Assembly: GCF_022965805.1 (NCBI RefSeq)
Contig: NC_133106.1
Coordinates: 35,701,913 to 35,765,912 of the forward strand
Direction: 5' to 3'
Origin: Primulina eburnea
Taxonomy: Eukaryota; Streptophyta; Magnoliopsida; Lamiales; Gesneriaceae
DNA: 64,000 nucleotides
Below, in pieces: positions 12,155 through 25,069 of this stretch; position 1 is the first letter of the stretch; each line of letters begins with the position of its first letter. The notes under the pieces were generated by a model. The model was not told the DNA's origin and did no database searches. It saw only the letters and a program-made list of their open reading frames with translations. The position numbers and the translations under genes are program-made.

Positions 12155-15100
12155 ATGAAAACGAAACGTGAGGACATAGAAGTTGATGTGGATGAAGAGG
12201 GAGCTGCGAAGAAGCAGAAGCTAATTGAGCTGTCCTCTTCCCATCTAGCATTTGAAAATCCACTCCTCCCTCTCGCTTCTTATGATGACGACGAGGAGGA
12301 TGAAGAAGATGACAGACGAGGTCGTGGTGGGATTGAGCTTGCAAATAATGGCATTGAAGATGGTCGAAATGGACATGATAGTAATGAGGTGGAAGATGAG
12401 GAGGAAGAGGATCAAGGAGGCCATATAAAGCGCAATCGCACAATTGAAGTAAGAAGGGACTGTCCCTATCTTGATACTGTTAATAGACAGGTAATAACTA
12501 ATCATAGATTGATTGTCTCTCTGCTTATAAGCATATTCGGTTTGGCTATAATTTGGAACGAATACCCTTGGTTGTTGTGTTTGAGTTTCAAAGTCATAGC
12601 TGTAATGGGGTGAATTTGATTATTATTAAATCTTTTAGTGTTTAAGTTTCTGTGTACATAAATTTTTGTTTTCCATGGGTTTTTCTGGTGCACAATACTT
12701 TATCATATTGCATTTTATATTCTAACTTTTTAGTGTGGTTATGATACATCGACAGTCGACACAGTTATATAAATGAAAAAATCACTCCAATCACCTTTAA
12801 AATCTATGATTCCTTTGTTTTTAAATAAGATGTTCATTTTTTATTTTTTGTGAGAATTAGCTTTCAGGCAGATGACTGTTGTTTCGTGATTTTAATTTTA
12901 AAATGTATGCACTCGAAATAGTTTGTAATGTTATTCATTCATTTTTTAATATAATCTTAAGAATTTTCTGTTGGGACCTAGATTTGGTTCATATTTTGCG
13001 AAAAAAATTATTCTTGATCAATAGGATTCACAAATCCTAGATTGTTCAAGTTGAGTCAGAAGCTTGTTTATTTGTAGAAGCAAATTTTAAAGTACATGGC
13101 CATTGACTCCAAACCTTGAAAACTTGTCGATTTGGAATCTTGGCAGAGTTAGAAACTATTGTTATTTTAGTTTGCCTTCTGCCAGGAATGAAATTAATCA
13201 AGGATTGGATGGATCTTGATTTGTTCTCAGGCCTGTTACTTCTGACCAAACTAAGATCATATTCATCTCCTTGAGTTCGGAAAAGAGTTTGCCAAACTAT
13301 ACTTTAGTTGTGTGGTTTTCTTTTACCGACTTGTAAAATGTCAGTGTACTTTTGAGTATGCATCGATTATTGACCTTTCGAGGATTCTAGCAGAAATTAC
13401 TGCAACATTGCTTTAAGTACTTTGTTTGTACTTCAATTTGCTAGTTCATCGGCACATTCAACATATGCATCATTTAATGGTATGATTTGCCAAATAACTA
13501 ATGTAGTTTGCTGTCCGTGGGCAATTTTCTTTTCTTTTCTGAAATCAATTTGTTTTGTCTCCAGGTTTTAGATTTTGACTTTGAGAGGTTTTGTTCGGTA
13601 TCTCTTTCAAACTTGAACGTTTATGCATGTTTGGTTTGTGGGAAATATTACCAAGGAAGGGGACAGAAGTCTTATGCATATACCCATAGTCTAGAAGCGG
13701 GACATCATGTCTACATCAATCTTCGAACGGAGAAAGTTTTCTGTCTTCCTGATGGATATGAAGTTATCGACACATCGCTGGATGATATCCGGCATGTTCT
13801 CAACCCAAGGCATGTTGGTTACATGATAGATTTGTTTGATTATACTAATTCTATTCTTTTTGTGGGTCTTGTATCCAGCCTAGTGTGTGTTTCCAACTAA
13901 AGGGTGCTGTAATATTTTGAGGGATAAAACACTTTGATTGTATTTTCATATTTTTCTAAGCAATTTTCATTTAAAAATGTGGAGGTTGAAGTTTTATGTC
14001 AATTTGATTTTTTCTATTTCATTTAGCATCTACAATTCTTATCTTCGCCTGTCGTTGTTTTCCTTGGATTCATTTTTTGATTTTCCTGTATGATTTGACA
14101 GGTTTACAAGAGAGCAAGTTGAGCAGATTGACAGGAATAGGCTGTGGTCAAGGGCACTCGATGGTTCTGATTATCTTCCTGGAATGGTATTTAGCTTCTC
14201 TTTTTGTACTTGTTTTTACATAATCATTTTTTTTGGGTGTCGTGCTATAAACAATTTAAAAATTTTGATTAATTTGCGAGTCATTTGTAGGTAGGGTTAA
14301 ATAACATCAAAGAGACCGACTTTGTCAATGTTACCATTCAATCTTTGATGCGTGTTACTCCACTGAGGAACTTCTTTCTTATCCCGGAGAACTATCAGAA
14401 CAGCAAATCACAACTTGTTCATCGATTTGGAGAGCTGACACGAAAGATCTGGCATGCGAGGAACTTTAAAGGACAGGTTTGATTGTGCATCCATATTTGA
14501 CAAATTTTGTGGATGGCCTTCATTTCCTTATGATGCATGGATTTCCTAGGTTAGTCCACACGAGTTTCTCCAGGCAGTTATGAAGGCCAGTAAAAAACGT
14601 TTCCGCATAGGTGCACAGTCGGATCCAGTTGAATTTATGTCGTGGCTTCTTAATACAATGCATGGAGATCTTAAAAGTCCGAAAAGGAATAACAGCATCA
14701 TTCACCAGTGCTTTCAGGTTTGTTTTAACAGACAATTTTGGCTTCTTTTATTTTCAATTAAGTATTTGTCTTTTTCCCTTTTTTCTTGTTTAGCCTAAAT
14801 ATTTGTTTCATGTAGGGGGAACTGGAGGTTATCAAACAGATCCCTACTAAGTTTATTGCGGAGAAGAGACAGAATGCAGACAGCCAGACTAACGAGATTG
14901 GACGATATGGTGGAAATGATGTGGATAGAGTAAACCTGGAGACAAGCAGAATGCCTTTCTTAATGCTTGGGTTGGACTTGCCGCCTCCACCTCTGTTTAA
15001 GGACGTAATGGAGAAAAACATTATTCCACAGGTTTTATGTTTAAATTGATTTTGTTGCTTGAGCAGTTTTTATGTATAATCTGTTGCTTGTTAGATCTTG

Positions 15101-16370
15101 AACTAGAGGCACTTTAATTTTTTAGATAAAACATTTAGGAAGCGAAAAAAGAATCAAAATTCCCTCTTTTTTTAAAGTTCAACTCTTCGATCTTCTGTAT
15201 TGCTTTTTGTGGCACAAATGCTAGAATTTACTCTTCTCTTCCTTTCAGCATGCCATCTACTTGCGCTTTATCCCCGTAAAGCATATTTTGTCAGCACCGA
15301 AGTAATAATAGGGTCTGTACTTTGTCTAATTTGACTTTTGATGTTAACAAAGGGACAGATTGGATGTCCTTTGTTTTTGTTTTGCTGTCAGTGAAATCAT
15401 ACTTGATTTCTCACCTGGTTGTATATGGATGCATCTTTTTCTATGACTTGTTACTTGGATTGTGTGATCTTACATATTCCATCAGTAACCTATAGAGTTG
15501 AATCAATCTGTCATTTAAATGATTGTGTCTAGGTTCCACTTTTCAACATACTCAAGAAATTCGATGGCGAAACAGTGACAGAAGTTGTGCGGCCTCGTAT
15601 AGCTAGGATGAGATACCGTGTAATAAAATTACCACAATATATCATACTGCACATGCGTCGATTTACGAAGAACAACTTCTTTGTAGAGAAAAATCCTACA
15701 CTCGGTGAGTATTTATGTCCCATCCTGTCAATGTAGCCACTTTTCAAGTAATGCATCTGGATTTATTATCACTGGCTAAATAATTCAATGTTAATAATGT
15801 AAATTTACCATCTATCCTGTCAGATGGCCTCTATACTATTGCTTCCATATTTATTACTTGTACAAGTTCCTTTTATTTCTGCAACCTTTTTTATGTTTTC
15901 TTTCTTCCTGCGGTTTGATTCTTTGAAAGAGAATATCCCCTCAAACTATATTTTGGATGTTTGGTCATCAACATCGGTTCCACATTTAAGGTTCCTAACT
16001 AGTTTGTTCTGCTTTCTCAGTTAATTTCCCTGTTAAGAATCTCGAGCTAAAGGATTACATCCCTCTACCTGCCTCCAATGAGAATGAAAGGCTACGCTCC
16101 AAGTACGATTTAATTGGGAACATCGTTCATGATGGCAAGCCAGGTGAAGGATCCTATAGAGCGTTTGTGCAGCGGAAGTCCGAAGAACTATGGTAATATT
16201 TTGATCGCTTTTCGTTTTATGCTATAGAGAGAACACTCAGCATATCTCATCTCTAACTCATCTCCTGCCTCCCCAGGTATGAGATGCAAGATCTGCATGT
16301 TTCTGAAACTTTGCCCCAGATGGTTGCACTTTCTGAGGCATACATGCAGATATATGAGCAGCAGCAATGA
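12155..16370 (+). CDS. USP39: U4/U6.U5 tri-snRNP-associated protein 2 (USP39/Sad1-type)
   Basis: This is a spliceosome assembly factor that stabilises the U4/U6.U5 tri-snRNP. It is built like a ubiquitin-specific protease but is catalytically dead. Exons: 12155-12490, 13565-13809, 14102-14186, 14291-14476, 14550-14717, 14816-15031, 15533-15704, 16021-16192 and 16277-16370. They sum to 1674 nt, or 557 aa. Residues 1-100 are acidic and low-complexity. A zf-UBP domain follows (YACLVCGKYYQGRG ... THSLEAGHHVYINL). The USP fold begins at about residue 224: the cysteine box reads GLNNIKETDFVNV, with Asp where active proteases have Cys, and the histidine box reads GEGSYRAF, with Ser in place of His. 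Intron 2 has a GC donor at 13810. The protein ends SEAYMQIYEQQQ. Identification is firm. Confidence 0.95.
13810..13811 (+). other. GC splice donor in USP39 intron 2
   Basis: The exon ends AACCCAAG and the intron begins GCATGT. Joining to GTTTACAAGAGAGC at 14102 gives LNPRFTREQV, the conserved family sequence, and keeps the full frame. No nearby GT does this. The intron is therefore GC-AG. Confidence 0.8.
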
Positions 16371-19308
16371 TCTCTTTGGCGGCCCTAAATTTTGATATCA
16401 TATGTAACTGAAGTCACTGTTATCCGCTAAAAAAGTCTAAATCCTCTGAACTTTGTCTGATATTAATGTTTCTGGTTCCATGACCATGTTTTGTCCGAAT
16501 GACCGATATAATTCACTGCTATTTACGTTTTTGGCCACAAAATTGTAGTAATGTAAAAATGAAATACAATTTTAAAAATGTGACTTTTGAAAGTATTTTT
16601 CACTATGTTTCTACCACGATTCTCAAGTATAAGAGAAACATCGAAATATAATGATATACTGTTTGAAGAATTAAATCCACCAAAAAATAAAAAAAAAAAT
16701 GTTTGCATACATTTTAGGTGGTTCTTCGAATTCGACTATACTTAAGAGTTCAAATTCAAGCATAATCTATTCAATTCAAAAGTAATTATTGAGTATCATA
16801 AAGTCAAATTATCGAAATTTAACCTGAGTTTGTAAACTCGATAAGTATATATTGAATTAGTAAATTATCGAATAAAATAATTAAAACTCCATAGAAATTG
16901 AGTACTATTTGGACCGACTCGAAAAATGAAGAGTCGACTCAGATTGTTAGCTTTCTACTATAAAAATCATGAAACGTTACGCATAATGCATGTAGACACG
17001 GATGAGATAAAGTTCTTTGGCATGCAAATATGTTACAGCAATCAAATGCATATAAATCCAAGTTGTTCATAGAATTCATATAAATCTAAAAGAGGATAAG
17101 TACAAAAATGGCAATAAATTTTTATTTTCATGCAAATCATATTGATATATACTGAATATTATATCGTGGCATTAAAGATTCAATGTATCGGGATGGTTTT
17201 TAGGTTCATTGAACATGGCCATCCGTATTAACCCACGACATCGAGTCTCCTCATATAAGGCCGAGGTAGCAACTTAGAGGGAAAATGGGGAAAAAAAAAG
17301 GAAGGATTTTTTAGGAACATGACCATTTTTGTAAAGATAAAAATTTGTGTGAGACGATCTCACAGATCGTATTTGTGAGATGGATCTCTTATTTGGGTCA
17401 CCCATGAAAAAGTATTACTTTTTATTGTGAATATGAGTAGGGTTGATCTGTCTCACAGATTATGTTCCGTGAGACGGTCTTACATGAGACTACTCTTTTG
17501 CAAATTGATGGCCTGTATACCGCACTTTACCGGTATAATAATGTAATATCTTATTTATCGTATCATAAAATATCACAAATTCAATATACCGTATTTATCA
17601 GTATTTTAATGTAACATTTAACTAGTTGAATTGATGAAATTAATGGATCGTATCGACTTGGAAACTATTTTTGAAAATAGTACTTCGTTCGTCCCCATCT
17701 TTTAGGACTTCTTTCAATTCCAATATCCTCACTCTCATTCCCAAGCTGGATACAACCAGGGGATAGCTGACTCGATAGCTCGTTCTCCTACTCCTATTTC
17801 TCATCTTGAACTTTTGACTCTTGAACGTTTCGGTATCAGAACTTTTTTTTATTTCAGAAAGAACGATATCATAACGATATCAATACCGAAATTTCGATAT
17901 ACTGAATTTCTTTGATAAAAATGATATGATATTTATGTCATACTGATATCGATATTCATTTTTCAGCATCAAAATTTTTCGATATAATATATAATATTTT
18001 TTAAAAAACCCGATATACTGTACCAAATCAAGTCTACCCTAATCGGCCGCCAAGAGTTAGATTGACAAATTGGACACCAAAAAAAAAACTAGCCGCAATT
18101 CATTTTCATAAATACAATTATTTTTAGGCCAAATTAAGTTAATAAATAAACATTCTAGCGTGTAGATAGATCACGGGCTACGTGATAATTACCACAAATG
18201 ATCGTAACGTGTGGAATATTACAGATAATTATTTTTAAAATTATACAAAAAAGAACTAAAGTGGGATGATATTTAAATAAATGTGACCACAAACAGTATA
18301 AAACAAAGTTATTTATGTCATTTGGGAATGTACTAGTAGTACTACTCGATACTATTGGTAATACAATAAAAAATATTTTCTCGAAAATATACGACGAAAA
18401 ATACTAAACACACACATCGTGTATATAAATTATAATGTATAAAATTAGTTGAGAGAAATGTGGAAAAATATTGTTTCAACTTTTTAATAAAAACTTGAAA
18501 GTACTAATAAGTGTAGAAAATGAAATCTCTATTGCATAGAGAATGTAAAGGTAAAATTGTAAACTTTAATAACGAAATCTTATAACTTATCCGACGTGAT
18601 AATGATATAAAATTCAATTATAACAAATTTTTCTCTTGATGAAAATAAATAACATTTATTAAATTCCACTCTTAACTAAAATATGTATATATATTGATAT
18701 AATAATAAGCAAATACAAGAAAAATGTTGTTACCATATCTTAGTTTTTATTATAAAGTAAAATTTTTACTTCTTTGAATTTATCCTATAATGTTGAACTA
18801 TAGCTGATTCTCGGATCAGATTACACACTGAACCAAGCTGGTTTTCCTTCCAGGTTCATTTGTCTAAACAAAAATGCATGCATTCAATTCGCAGCGTATA
18901 CACTAGCAATGCATTATATTATATAATTTATTAATTTTAAATTATTATAGAGAGGTAAAATATGTTTTTGAAAATTTAAAAAATAGATTATAGAAATAAT
19001 AAATAAAAGATATTAGAGGATTAAAATATTACTATGTACGATTCATGTATATAAATAAATATGTATATAAAGGTCACATAATGTCTTCATTCATTCACTC
19101 CAATGACTCCATAAACCATTCACCGAAGGTCTAGACCAAGAAGAGTTGGCACCATTTCGCCATAATCGCAACATGATTACAAAATTTCTCGACATAGATT
19201 CAAGTATGATTTTTATTTCTGCATAAAGTTTGCAAGTAAGCATCCGGGCCTTTATCCATTCGATCACTGTCACTCGAGTAATACGGAAGAGGGAATTCGA
19301 GACTTGCG
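16371..19308. other. Repeat-rich intergenic DNA between USP39 and the DUF506 gene
   Basis: No gene was found. The stretch holds one good copy of the GTGAGAC inverted-repeat family (17347-17490). Around 17520-18010 there is decayed sequence with many CGATAT and ACCGTAT motifs. The right end is the promoter and 5' untranslated region of the DUF506 gene. The short minus-strand frames at 16523 and 19091 have no recognisable content. Confidence 0.55.
17347..17490. mobile_element. GTGAGAC-family inverted-repeat element, copy A
   Basis: It begins TGTGAGACGATCTCACAGAT and ends CCGTGAGACGGTCTTACATG, with the shared core TTTATTTGGGTCACCCATG-like and AAAAAGTATTACTTTTTAT. The ends are inverted copies of each other. 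It has no coding capacity and is a MITE-like dispersed repeat. Confidence 0.7.
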
Positions 19309-20560
19309 ATGGTGAATATTCCGGTGAAATTCAGAAGGGTTGCTGCCGCCTTCGATGAGGTGGTTAGGGCCGTAAGGTCCTGCGAGAGCAGCGGCAGCGA
19401 GCACTCCGCTGATCTGTCTGATATGGTGAATTCGTTTTTAGAGAGAGAGATTATGGAATACGGAGAAAGTGAGGAGGTAAAAGATCAAGAGGAAGAAGGC
19501 GGAGAGGAGATGGTCGATGGTGACGAATCGGAAACAAATTCCCCTGATTCTGAATTGGAAGATTCTTTGAAGAATTTGCTGTTTGATCATGAAAATGATG
19601 ACGGGGATGTCAAAAGGAGGATTCTTGCAGAGGTGGAAGCGGCGATCGGAGAACTTGGTGGCAATGGAAGCTCGTCGCCGGATTTCAAACGGAGAGTAAT
19701 GGCGCGGTTGCGGAGTGGAGGCTTTGATGCCGGTGAGTTTCTGGATTTTGTGAAATTTATCGAGTTGATATGATCTTGAAATTTTTCTCGCGAATAGTAC
19801 TTTAAAAGTGCATTCTTTACTGTATTTATTTTAAAATCATTCTCAGTAAGTTTCATATTGTTCTTATATTTCATTCAAGTGGAGAAACTAACGTCCTTCA
19901 AATGAAACATTCGAAATTATGGGAAAATTGTCCAGTGAATGTAGGCCAACTCATCGCTATATTTCTGTCATTATGGCAATTAGTATGAAATTTATGTCAT
20001 CATTTATTGATTATTATAGCCATTAATATAAGCATAATCTAAACACCTTTTCAATCATCAAAAAATTAAATACAGGTCTTTGCAAATCGAAGTGGGAAAA
20101 ACAAGGGCGGTGCCCCTCCGGAGACTACGAATACATCGACGTGAACACCGGCGGTAGTCGCTACATAGTCGAAATCTTCCTCGCCGGGGAGTTCACTGTC
20201 GCTCGTCCCACTGGCTGCTATGTTTCACTGCTCAAAAATTTTCCACCAATTTTCATCGGAAGACCAGACCAGCTCAAACAGGTTGTGAGGCTTATGTCCA
20301 ATGCCATAAGAAAATCGATGAAAAGTGCTGGCATTCACGTGCCACCTTGGCGACGCCTTACTTACATGCAGGCTAAATGGTTTGGTTCCTACAGAAGAAC
20401 CCAAAACGAAGTTACAGGCCGGAAAATGGCATTTCCCGGCGAGCCCTTGGACGGAAACAGGTCGGTGGGGTTTGTGCCGGTGGCCGGACAGACAATGTTT
20501 TATTGCAGGGAGGATTTTGCTTGTATTAGGACTGGAAACTTAGCTGCAGCTCTTAATTAG
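19309..20560 (+). CDS. DUF506 (PDDEXK-like) plant protein
   Basis: This is a member of the plant-specific DUF506 family, predicted to have a PD-(D/E)XK nuclease-like fold; its biochemical role is not established. Exons are 19309-19732 and 20076-20560 with a GT-AG intron, giving 909 nt and 302 aa. The start is ATG in MVNIPVKFRRVAAAFDEVVR. Residues 35-85 are acidic and low-complexity. The family core is in exon 2: GDYEYIDVNTGGSRYIVEIF, then EFTVARPTGCYVSLLKNFPP, IFIGRPDQLKQVV and VPPWRRLTYMQAKW. The phrase LCKSKWEKQGRCPSGDYEYI is typical. The C-terminus is FACIRTGNLAAALN. Family identification is firm; function is unknown. Confidence 0.88.
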
Positions 20561-21499
20561 TATATGCTCTATGTGATGCATGGAATCCGTCAGCTTTATC
20601 GGCCTCGTTGAAAATGTAAATTCGGATTACAATGCAGTGTAGGAATTTATTTTCTAATTATGGGTTATCCTTTTGTTCAACTGAAGCCAAGAAAAGTAGA
20701 GGTGAGATCATGGATTCTTGGCATTCGGTATCTATTTTTGTATAAAGTCAGAAATATGGGTCTTGCTTTGAAATACATTTCATTTGTCAATGGATTATAA
20801 TTATAATTTTTGCAAAATTTGCAAAATTGTTGCATTGAAATATGGTGTCCTCGCTAGCACACAGCGTCACTATTGAGTTGGGTTGTTGGCGATCTAATAT
20901 GCTGAGAAATCTACGGACGTAGTCATTTTTTTCCAACAATTTGTAACTATTAATTATGGTTAAAATCAAATATGAATTGTCAATCACAAGTTTATTAAAA
21001 CAGAGATTTATAAGATATTTTTTATTAAAAATATTTTATGTATTAGTCTATAATTATTAACTAATCATTAAAAAGTATTAAAAAAAAGTGAGATAATTAT
21101 CCCAATAGACCTACCGTAAATCGTAATTCGTAATCTCTAATAAGTAATATCTGTTGAAATGTATGGCTGAGGATATTTTTTTTTAACAAAAAAATGAAGA
21201 ATGAATATATGTTAAATTGTTTTAGACGAATCAATCATACTCATTCTCACAATAAAAAATTATATTTTTTTATAAATAATTTAAAAAAAAAATCTCGTCT
21301 CAAAAATACAATCATGAAAATATCTATTTCACACAGATTTTTACCAAAAAAACAAACGAATCTTAAAAAATAAAGTAGATTTATATTAAAAATAAAAACT
21401 TGTCCCAAAAAAATTTGGTCCAACACAACTCAGATGGCATGGAATGAATCCATATGTCAGTGAAGCCCTCTGACTCTGGTTAACAAGACAAATAGAAAG

Positions 21500-21742
21500 A
21501 TGGCAGAATCTATCTCTTCTCCACCTTCCTACAGGCCAACAGAGAATGACTTCCGGACGAAGGAATTTAAGAAGCTCGGTAAGCAGATTTGTCGACAGGA
21601 GAACAACAACCGGCCAGTAAACTTCTCCGTTTCAAATATGGCTACAGCCGCTTTCGGCAGATCAAGATCAAAGGGTATCTTTCTGTTCACCCTTGCTTGG
21701 AGTACTTGTAGCCCCTTTTTTAAAAGAAAATCCAAAGATTGA
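21500..21742 (+). CDS. Possible small hypothetical protein (80 aa)
   Basis: The frame starts MAESISSPPSYRPTENDFRT and continues with FKKLGKQICRQENNNRPVNF and NMATAAFGRSRSK. Its composition is more protein-like than the surrounding AT-rich frames, and the ATG follows a reasonable context (AAAG ATGG). An AAAGGTATCT near 21675 could be a splice donor, so this may be the first exon of a larger gene or a remnant. I do not recognise the family and assign no function. Confidence 0.35.
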   Translation: MAESISSPPSYRPTENDFRTKEFKKLGKQICRQENNNRPVNFSVSNMATAAFGRSRSKGIFLFTLAWSTCSPFFKRKSKD

Positions 21743-22015
21743 AGCAAAATCCAGAGGAAATTTGGTGTTAACCCTAGTTTAGATCGATTCTGAGGGGCCA
21801 GTCATATATAAATAGATAGTAGAGATGGGCCTTATGAATGGGCTTTTGTGATGAGAATAAAATCTGGGTTATTCTCGTGAAATGGATCCACATACAAAAA
21901 GCCCTGCCCACTCAAGTGAACTTGTGAGCCTCTCGATCGTTATAATTTGTCTTTGTATTCAAACCATCGGATCTCTACCAAATCTTGGCATCTTTGAGTA
22001 AGAGTATATATGTTA

Positions 22016-22147
22016 TAAGACCGTTTTACGAATAAAAGTAATATTTGTCATTATCGACCAAATCTTTTATTCAAACATATAAGTAATATTTTTTCATGGA
22101 TTACTAAAATAAAAGATTTGTCTCACAAAATAATCGTCAAACACAAG
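22016..22147. mobile_element. GTGAGAC-family element, decayed copy
   Basis: It shows the family order in weathered form: TAAGACCGTTTTACGAATAA, then AGTAATATTTTTTCATGG, then TTTGTCTCACAAAATAATCG. The terminal inverted repeats are degraded. It lies about 300 bp upstream of the next gene's start. Confidence 0.5.
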
Positions 22148-22454
22148 TTTTTGACCTTAAAGAAATATATACACAAGGCAATGTAATTTTAACAACTGGG
22201 AGTATTTTTGTTAAATACACATGGAGATAAAAGTCATTTTCCAAAATAGAATGTTAGAAATTTAAATGCCTCCAAAATTTCAACATTCAACCCCGAACCC
22301 AAAAGCGCGTGGGTCCATCATGAAAAACGTGATGCCTATTGAAACGTCTTTTATTGGAAAAAGAAAGACCAAAAAAACCTATTTTCTTTTTAAAGGACTG
22401 AATCGCACAACGATCCTTCCAAGGAAACCAGCTTCCCAACGTTTGATCTAAGCA

Positions 22455-25069
22455 ATGGAGGGAGTCGGGGCCAGGCTCGGCCGATCCTCGTCTCGATACG
22501 GTCCCACGACTGTATTTACCGGGCCGGTTCGTAAGTGGAAGAAGAAGTGGGTTCCCATTGCTCCGTCGAACTCCAACCACCAGAACGCGGCAGCGACGGC
22601 GACGGTGGCGGGTAACAGAACGGTTAACGGAAGCAACGTACCTCCCCACTTGTTGCTTTACCAGTGGACTCCGATCACTCCTAGCCAGAACAAGGATAAT
22701 GGTATTATTGCCAATAATAACGGCAATGCGGACTCGAAGAATTCCAATAAAGACGATGTCGTCGCAGTGGAGGAGCCGCCCAAGAAAAAATTCAAGTATA
22801 TACCGGTGAGTTTCTCTGATTTTATTTGACTCAATTTGGGTGAGATGATTAGTGTTGGAATTGCTTGTTTACTGGTTTGTACGAAGGTGGGTTGCGTGGA
22901 TTGGTCATTTTGGAAAAATGAATTCAAGTGTAAGATTCGAGTAGCTTATGTTATTTGTGACATTTTTTTATGAGAAATTGGATCTTAGGATTCTGGTGAT
23001 GTGGGTTTTTTTCCCTAGTTGGGAAACTTGGAAACTGGGGATCAATGTTGACTGGGTTTTCGAAAGGACGAATGCTGTGTTTGCGAGTTCAGTGTGGTAT
23101 GAAAATTTCTAAATTTTAGGCCACTTCCACGGGAGGTGTCAGGATGTGATAGGATTTGGATTGTTTCTCCTGTAAGATGTGGGGAAATTTTAGCCTTTAC
23201 ATCGACAACCCATGATAAACTTCCGTTAAGATGTGCTCACATTATCTATGAAATATGGACAGAATTGCTCCAACTGGAATAAACTAACCCGGATGTGATC
23301 TTTGCTTTTTTTCCCCGGGTTAATATATTGGAAATTTGGAAGTGTTTTTGTTTTCAAGTGGACATCGTTGAAACTGTGCATACATAGTAAGATTAAATCG
23401 CGGTGGTTATTTTACGGAAAGAGATGCAAACACCATCAATTTAAGGAAATCAAATCTACTACATAATGTTCTTATTATTTGCTGTTAGTGAATCTGTAGA
23501 TGAATTTTTATGGATCAAATGTCTTGCTTGTCAAACTGTCCAGAAATCATTTTTACCATATCTCCTGGCTCATTCGTTGAGTATCGTGAACTATGTCGCA
23601 CTCACGTTTCTAGACAAGTGATGACTTTTCTTAAACAAATTTAAAAATATTTTTATCAATATGTCTGAAATTGTACGTGTATTGCACTGGCAATGAATTT
23701 TGGAACTGACCATCTGAAAAGTAAAATATAGATTGTTTCTTGTTTGGCTGTTAAATTTCAAGCTTGAACTTGAGCTTGAGTCTTGAATTACTTTCAAAAG
23801 TTCAACTCCCAAAATATATTTTATTTTAAATAAATCTTGATTGATCCTGCATCTCGTTTGTGTAATTTATCTTTGAGCTTGTGTTGACATGTCAAACTAT
23901 AACTTAAGCGGTGTACCAAGTTACTTAGGACCACTTTCAAAAATTTTGATCTCATTTTAAGCAAAACCTGAAGCCTCCCTTTAAGCATAAACACGAAGCC
24001 AGTTCTTGGATAACTGTATTCCTCTTAATTTATGGACACGGGAATTTTTGAAGGGTCATTAACGAGCCGACTCATGAATAAGTGTCATCTTCAGTTGATA
24101 TGTAAATCTGTGGTCCATTCATAAAATTAGACTGAGTCTGTCTCTGTGCTATATATTTTTTCCTTTTAATGTTTCATGAATGAATGAAACATGGAATTAG
24201 GTGATTCCTGGCACTGATGTGTCCTTGATGACATAAAGAACTTCTGTTTTAAGAACAGAAACTCATTGTGAAATGCTAGAATAAAGTTTGAATTTCTCAT
24301 TCTTTATGTGGTAATTATATCGCCTTGATAAAAAGTTAACATCTATCTTCTGTTTCTGATATATTTGATAGATTATAGTTCTTGAAGAACAGAAGAATGA
24401 GTCCTCCGAACAGGCTGAGGATGAAACAAAGCCATTTGAAACTGATACAGTCGAGGTAACCTCCAAGAGTGATGAGTACAATGAAAAGCCCGACATTAAT
24501 GATATGCCACTCGACGAAAACCAGGTGATTTTTTTTACAAGAATTATCTTTTCTTCGATTTTCTTTAATACATTTTTTTAGTAGATTTTTATCCCATGGT
24601 CGAACGTTATTAGCCCTTGTTATCATCATCACTGAGATTTATAATTTCTGGCAGTCTATCGCTGAGGATAATTTACTTTTGGGTTCAATCATCCGTCTTG
24701 TAACTTTTTGTTCGAGAAATTGTTGACTTCTTTGACACATTTCTTGCACCAGGCAATTTTAATTTTTCTTGTTTATGGATTGGCTAGTCCCATTACCCAA
24801 ATTTGAACTTAGATTGCCCTCAAGTCACCTGTTGGAGGAGATTTTCGAGTATTTAATGCACACAACCTTTTTTCCGTCTGTTTAGCGATATGTGTGTGTG
24901 CGCATATATTTTGTTTTAACTATGTGAATAAGCAGCTGCCTGGGTTTGAAGTTTGAACACATATTTTGCATAAACTTGTTTTGAGTATGCTCCTTTATAG
25001 GCTCTACATAATACTTCTCTGGAACGACAAGATCTGAACGAAAGCACTTTGGACTTGAGTTTGGGCTAG
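22455..25069 (+). CDS. Conserved plant protein of unknown function with C-terminal EAR-like motif
   Basis: Exons are 22455-22805, 24372-24524 and 25001-25069, giving 573 nt and 190 aa. The N-terminus MEGVGARLGRSSSRYGPTTV, followed by FTGPVRKWKKKWVPI, is a signature I recognise from conserved but unnamed plant proteins. A Ser/Asn/Thr-rich stretch follows, then HLLLYQWTPI, PPKKKFKYIPIIVLEEQKNE and an acidic segment. The last exon ends DLNESTLDLSLG followed by TAG. This carries the LxLxL (and a DLN) form of the EAR motif, through which plant proteins bind TOPLESS-type corepressors. Basic clusters (RKWKKKW, PKKKFK) could act in nuclear import. A nuclear regulatory role is an inference from these motifs. 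Intron 1 is about 1.6 kb. Confidence 0.8.

Larger units (their letters stand above)
20561..22454. other. Intergenic DNA between the DUF506 gene and the EAR-tail gene
   Basis: It contains a doubtful small ORF at 21500 and decayed copies of the GTGAGAC repeat family at about 21228-21350 and 22016-22147. The rest is AT-rich with no other supportable feature. The right end is the promoter of the next gene. Confidence 0.5.

Noticed and set aside
12114..12443. Minus-strand frames opposite USP39 exon 1 (His/Pro/Leu-rich)
   Set aside because: They are shadows of the acidic GAG/GAT-rich exon on the plus strand.
22287..22649. Minus-strand frame opposite the first exon of the EAR-tail gene
   Set aside because: Arg/Val-rich composition is the reverse complement of a real exon; no family similarity.
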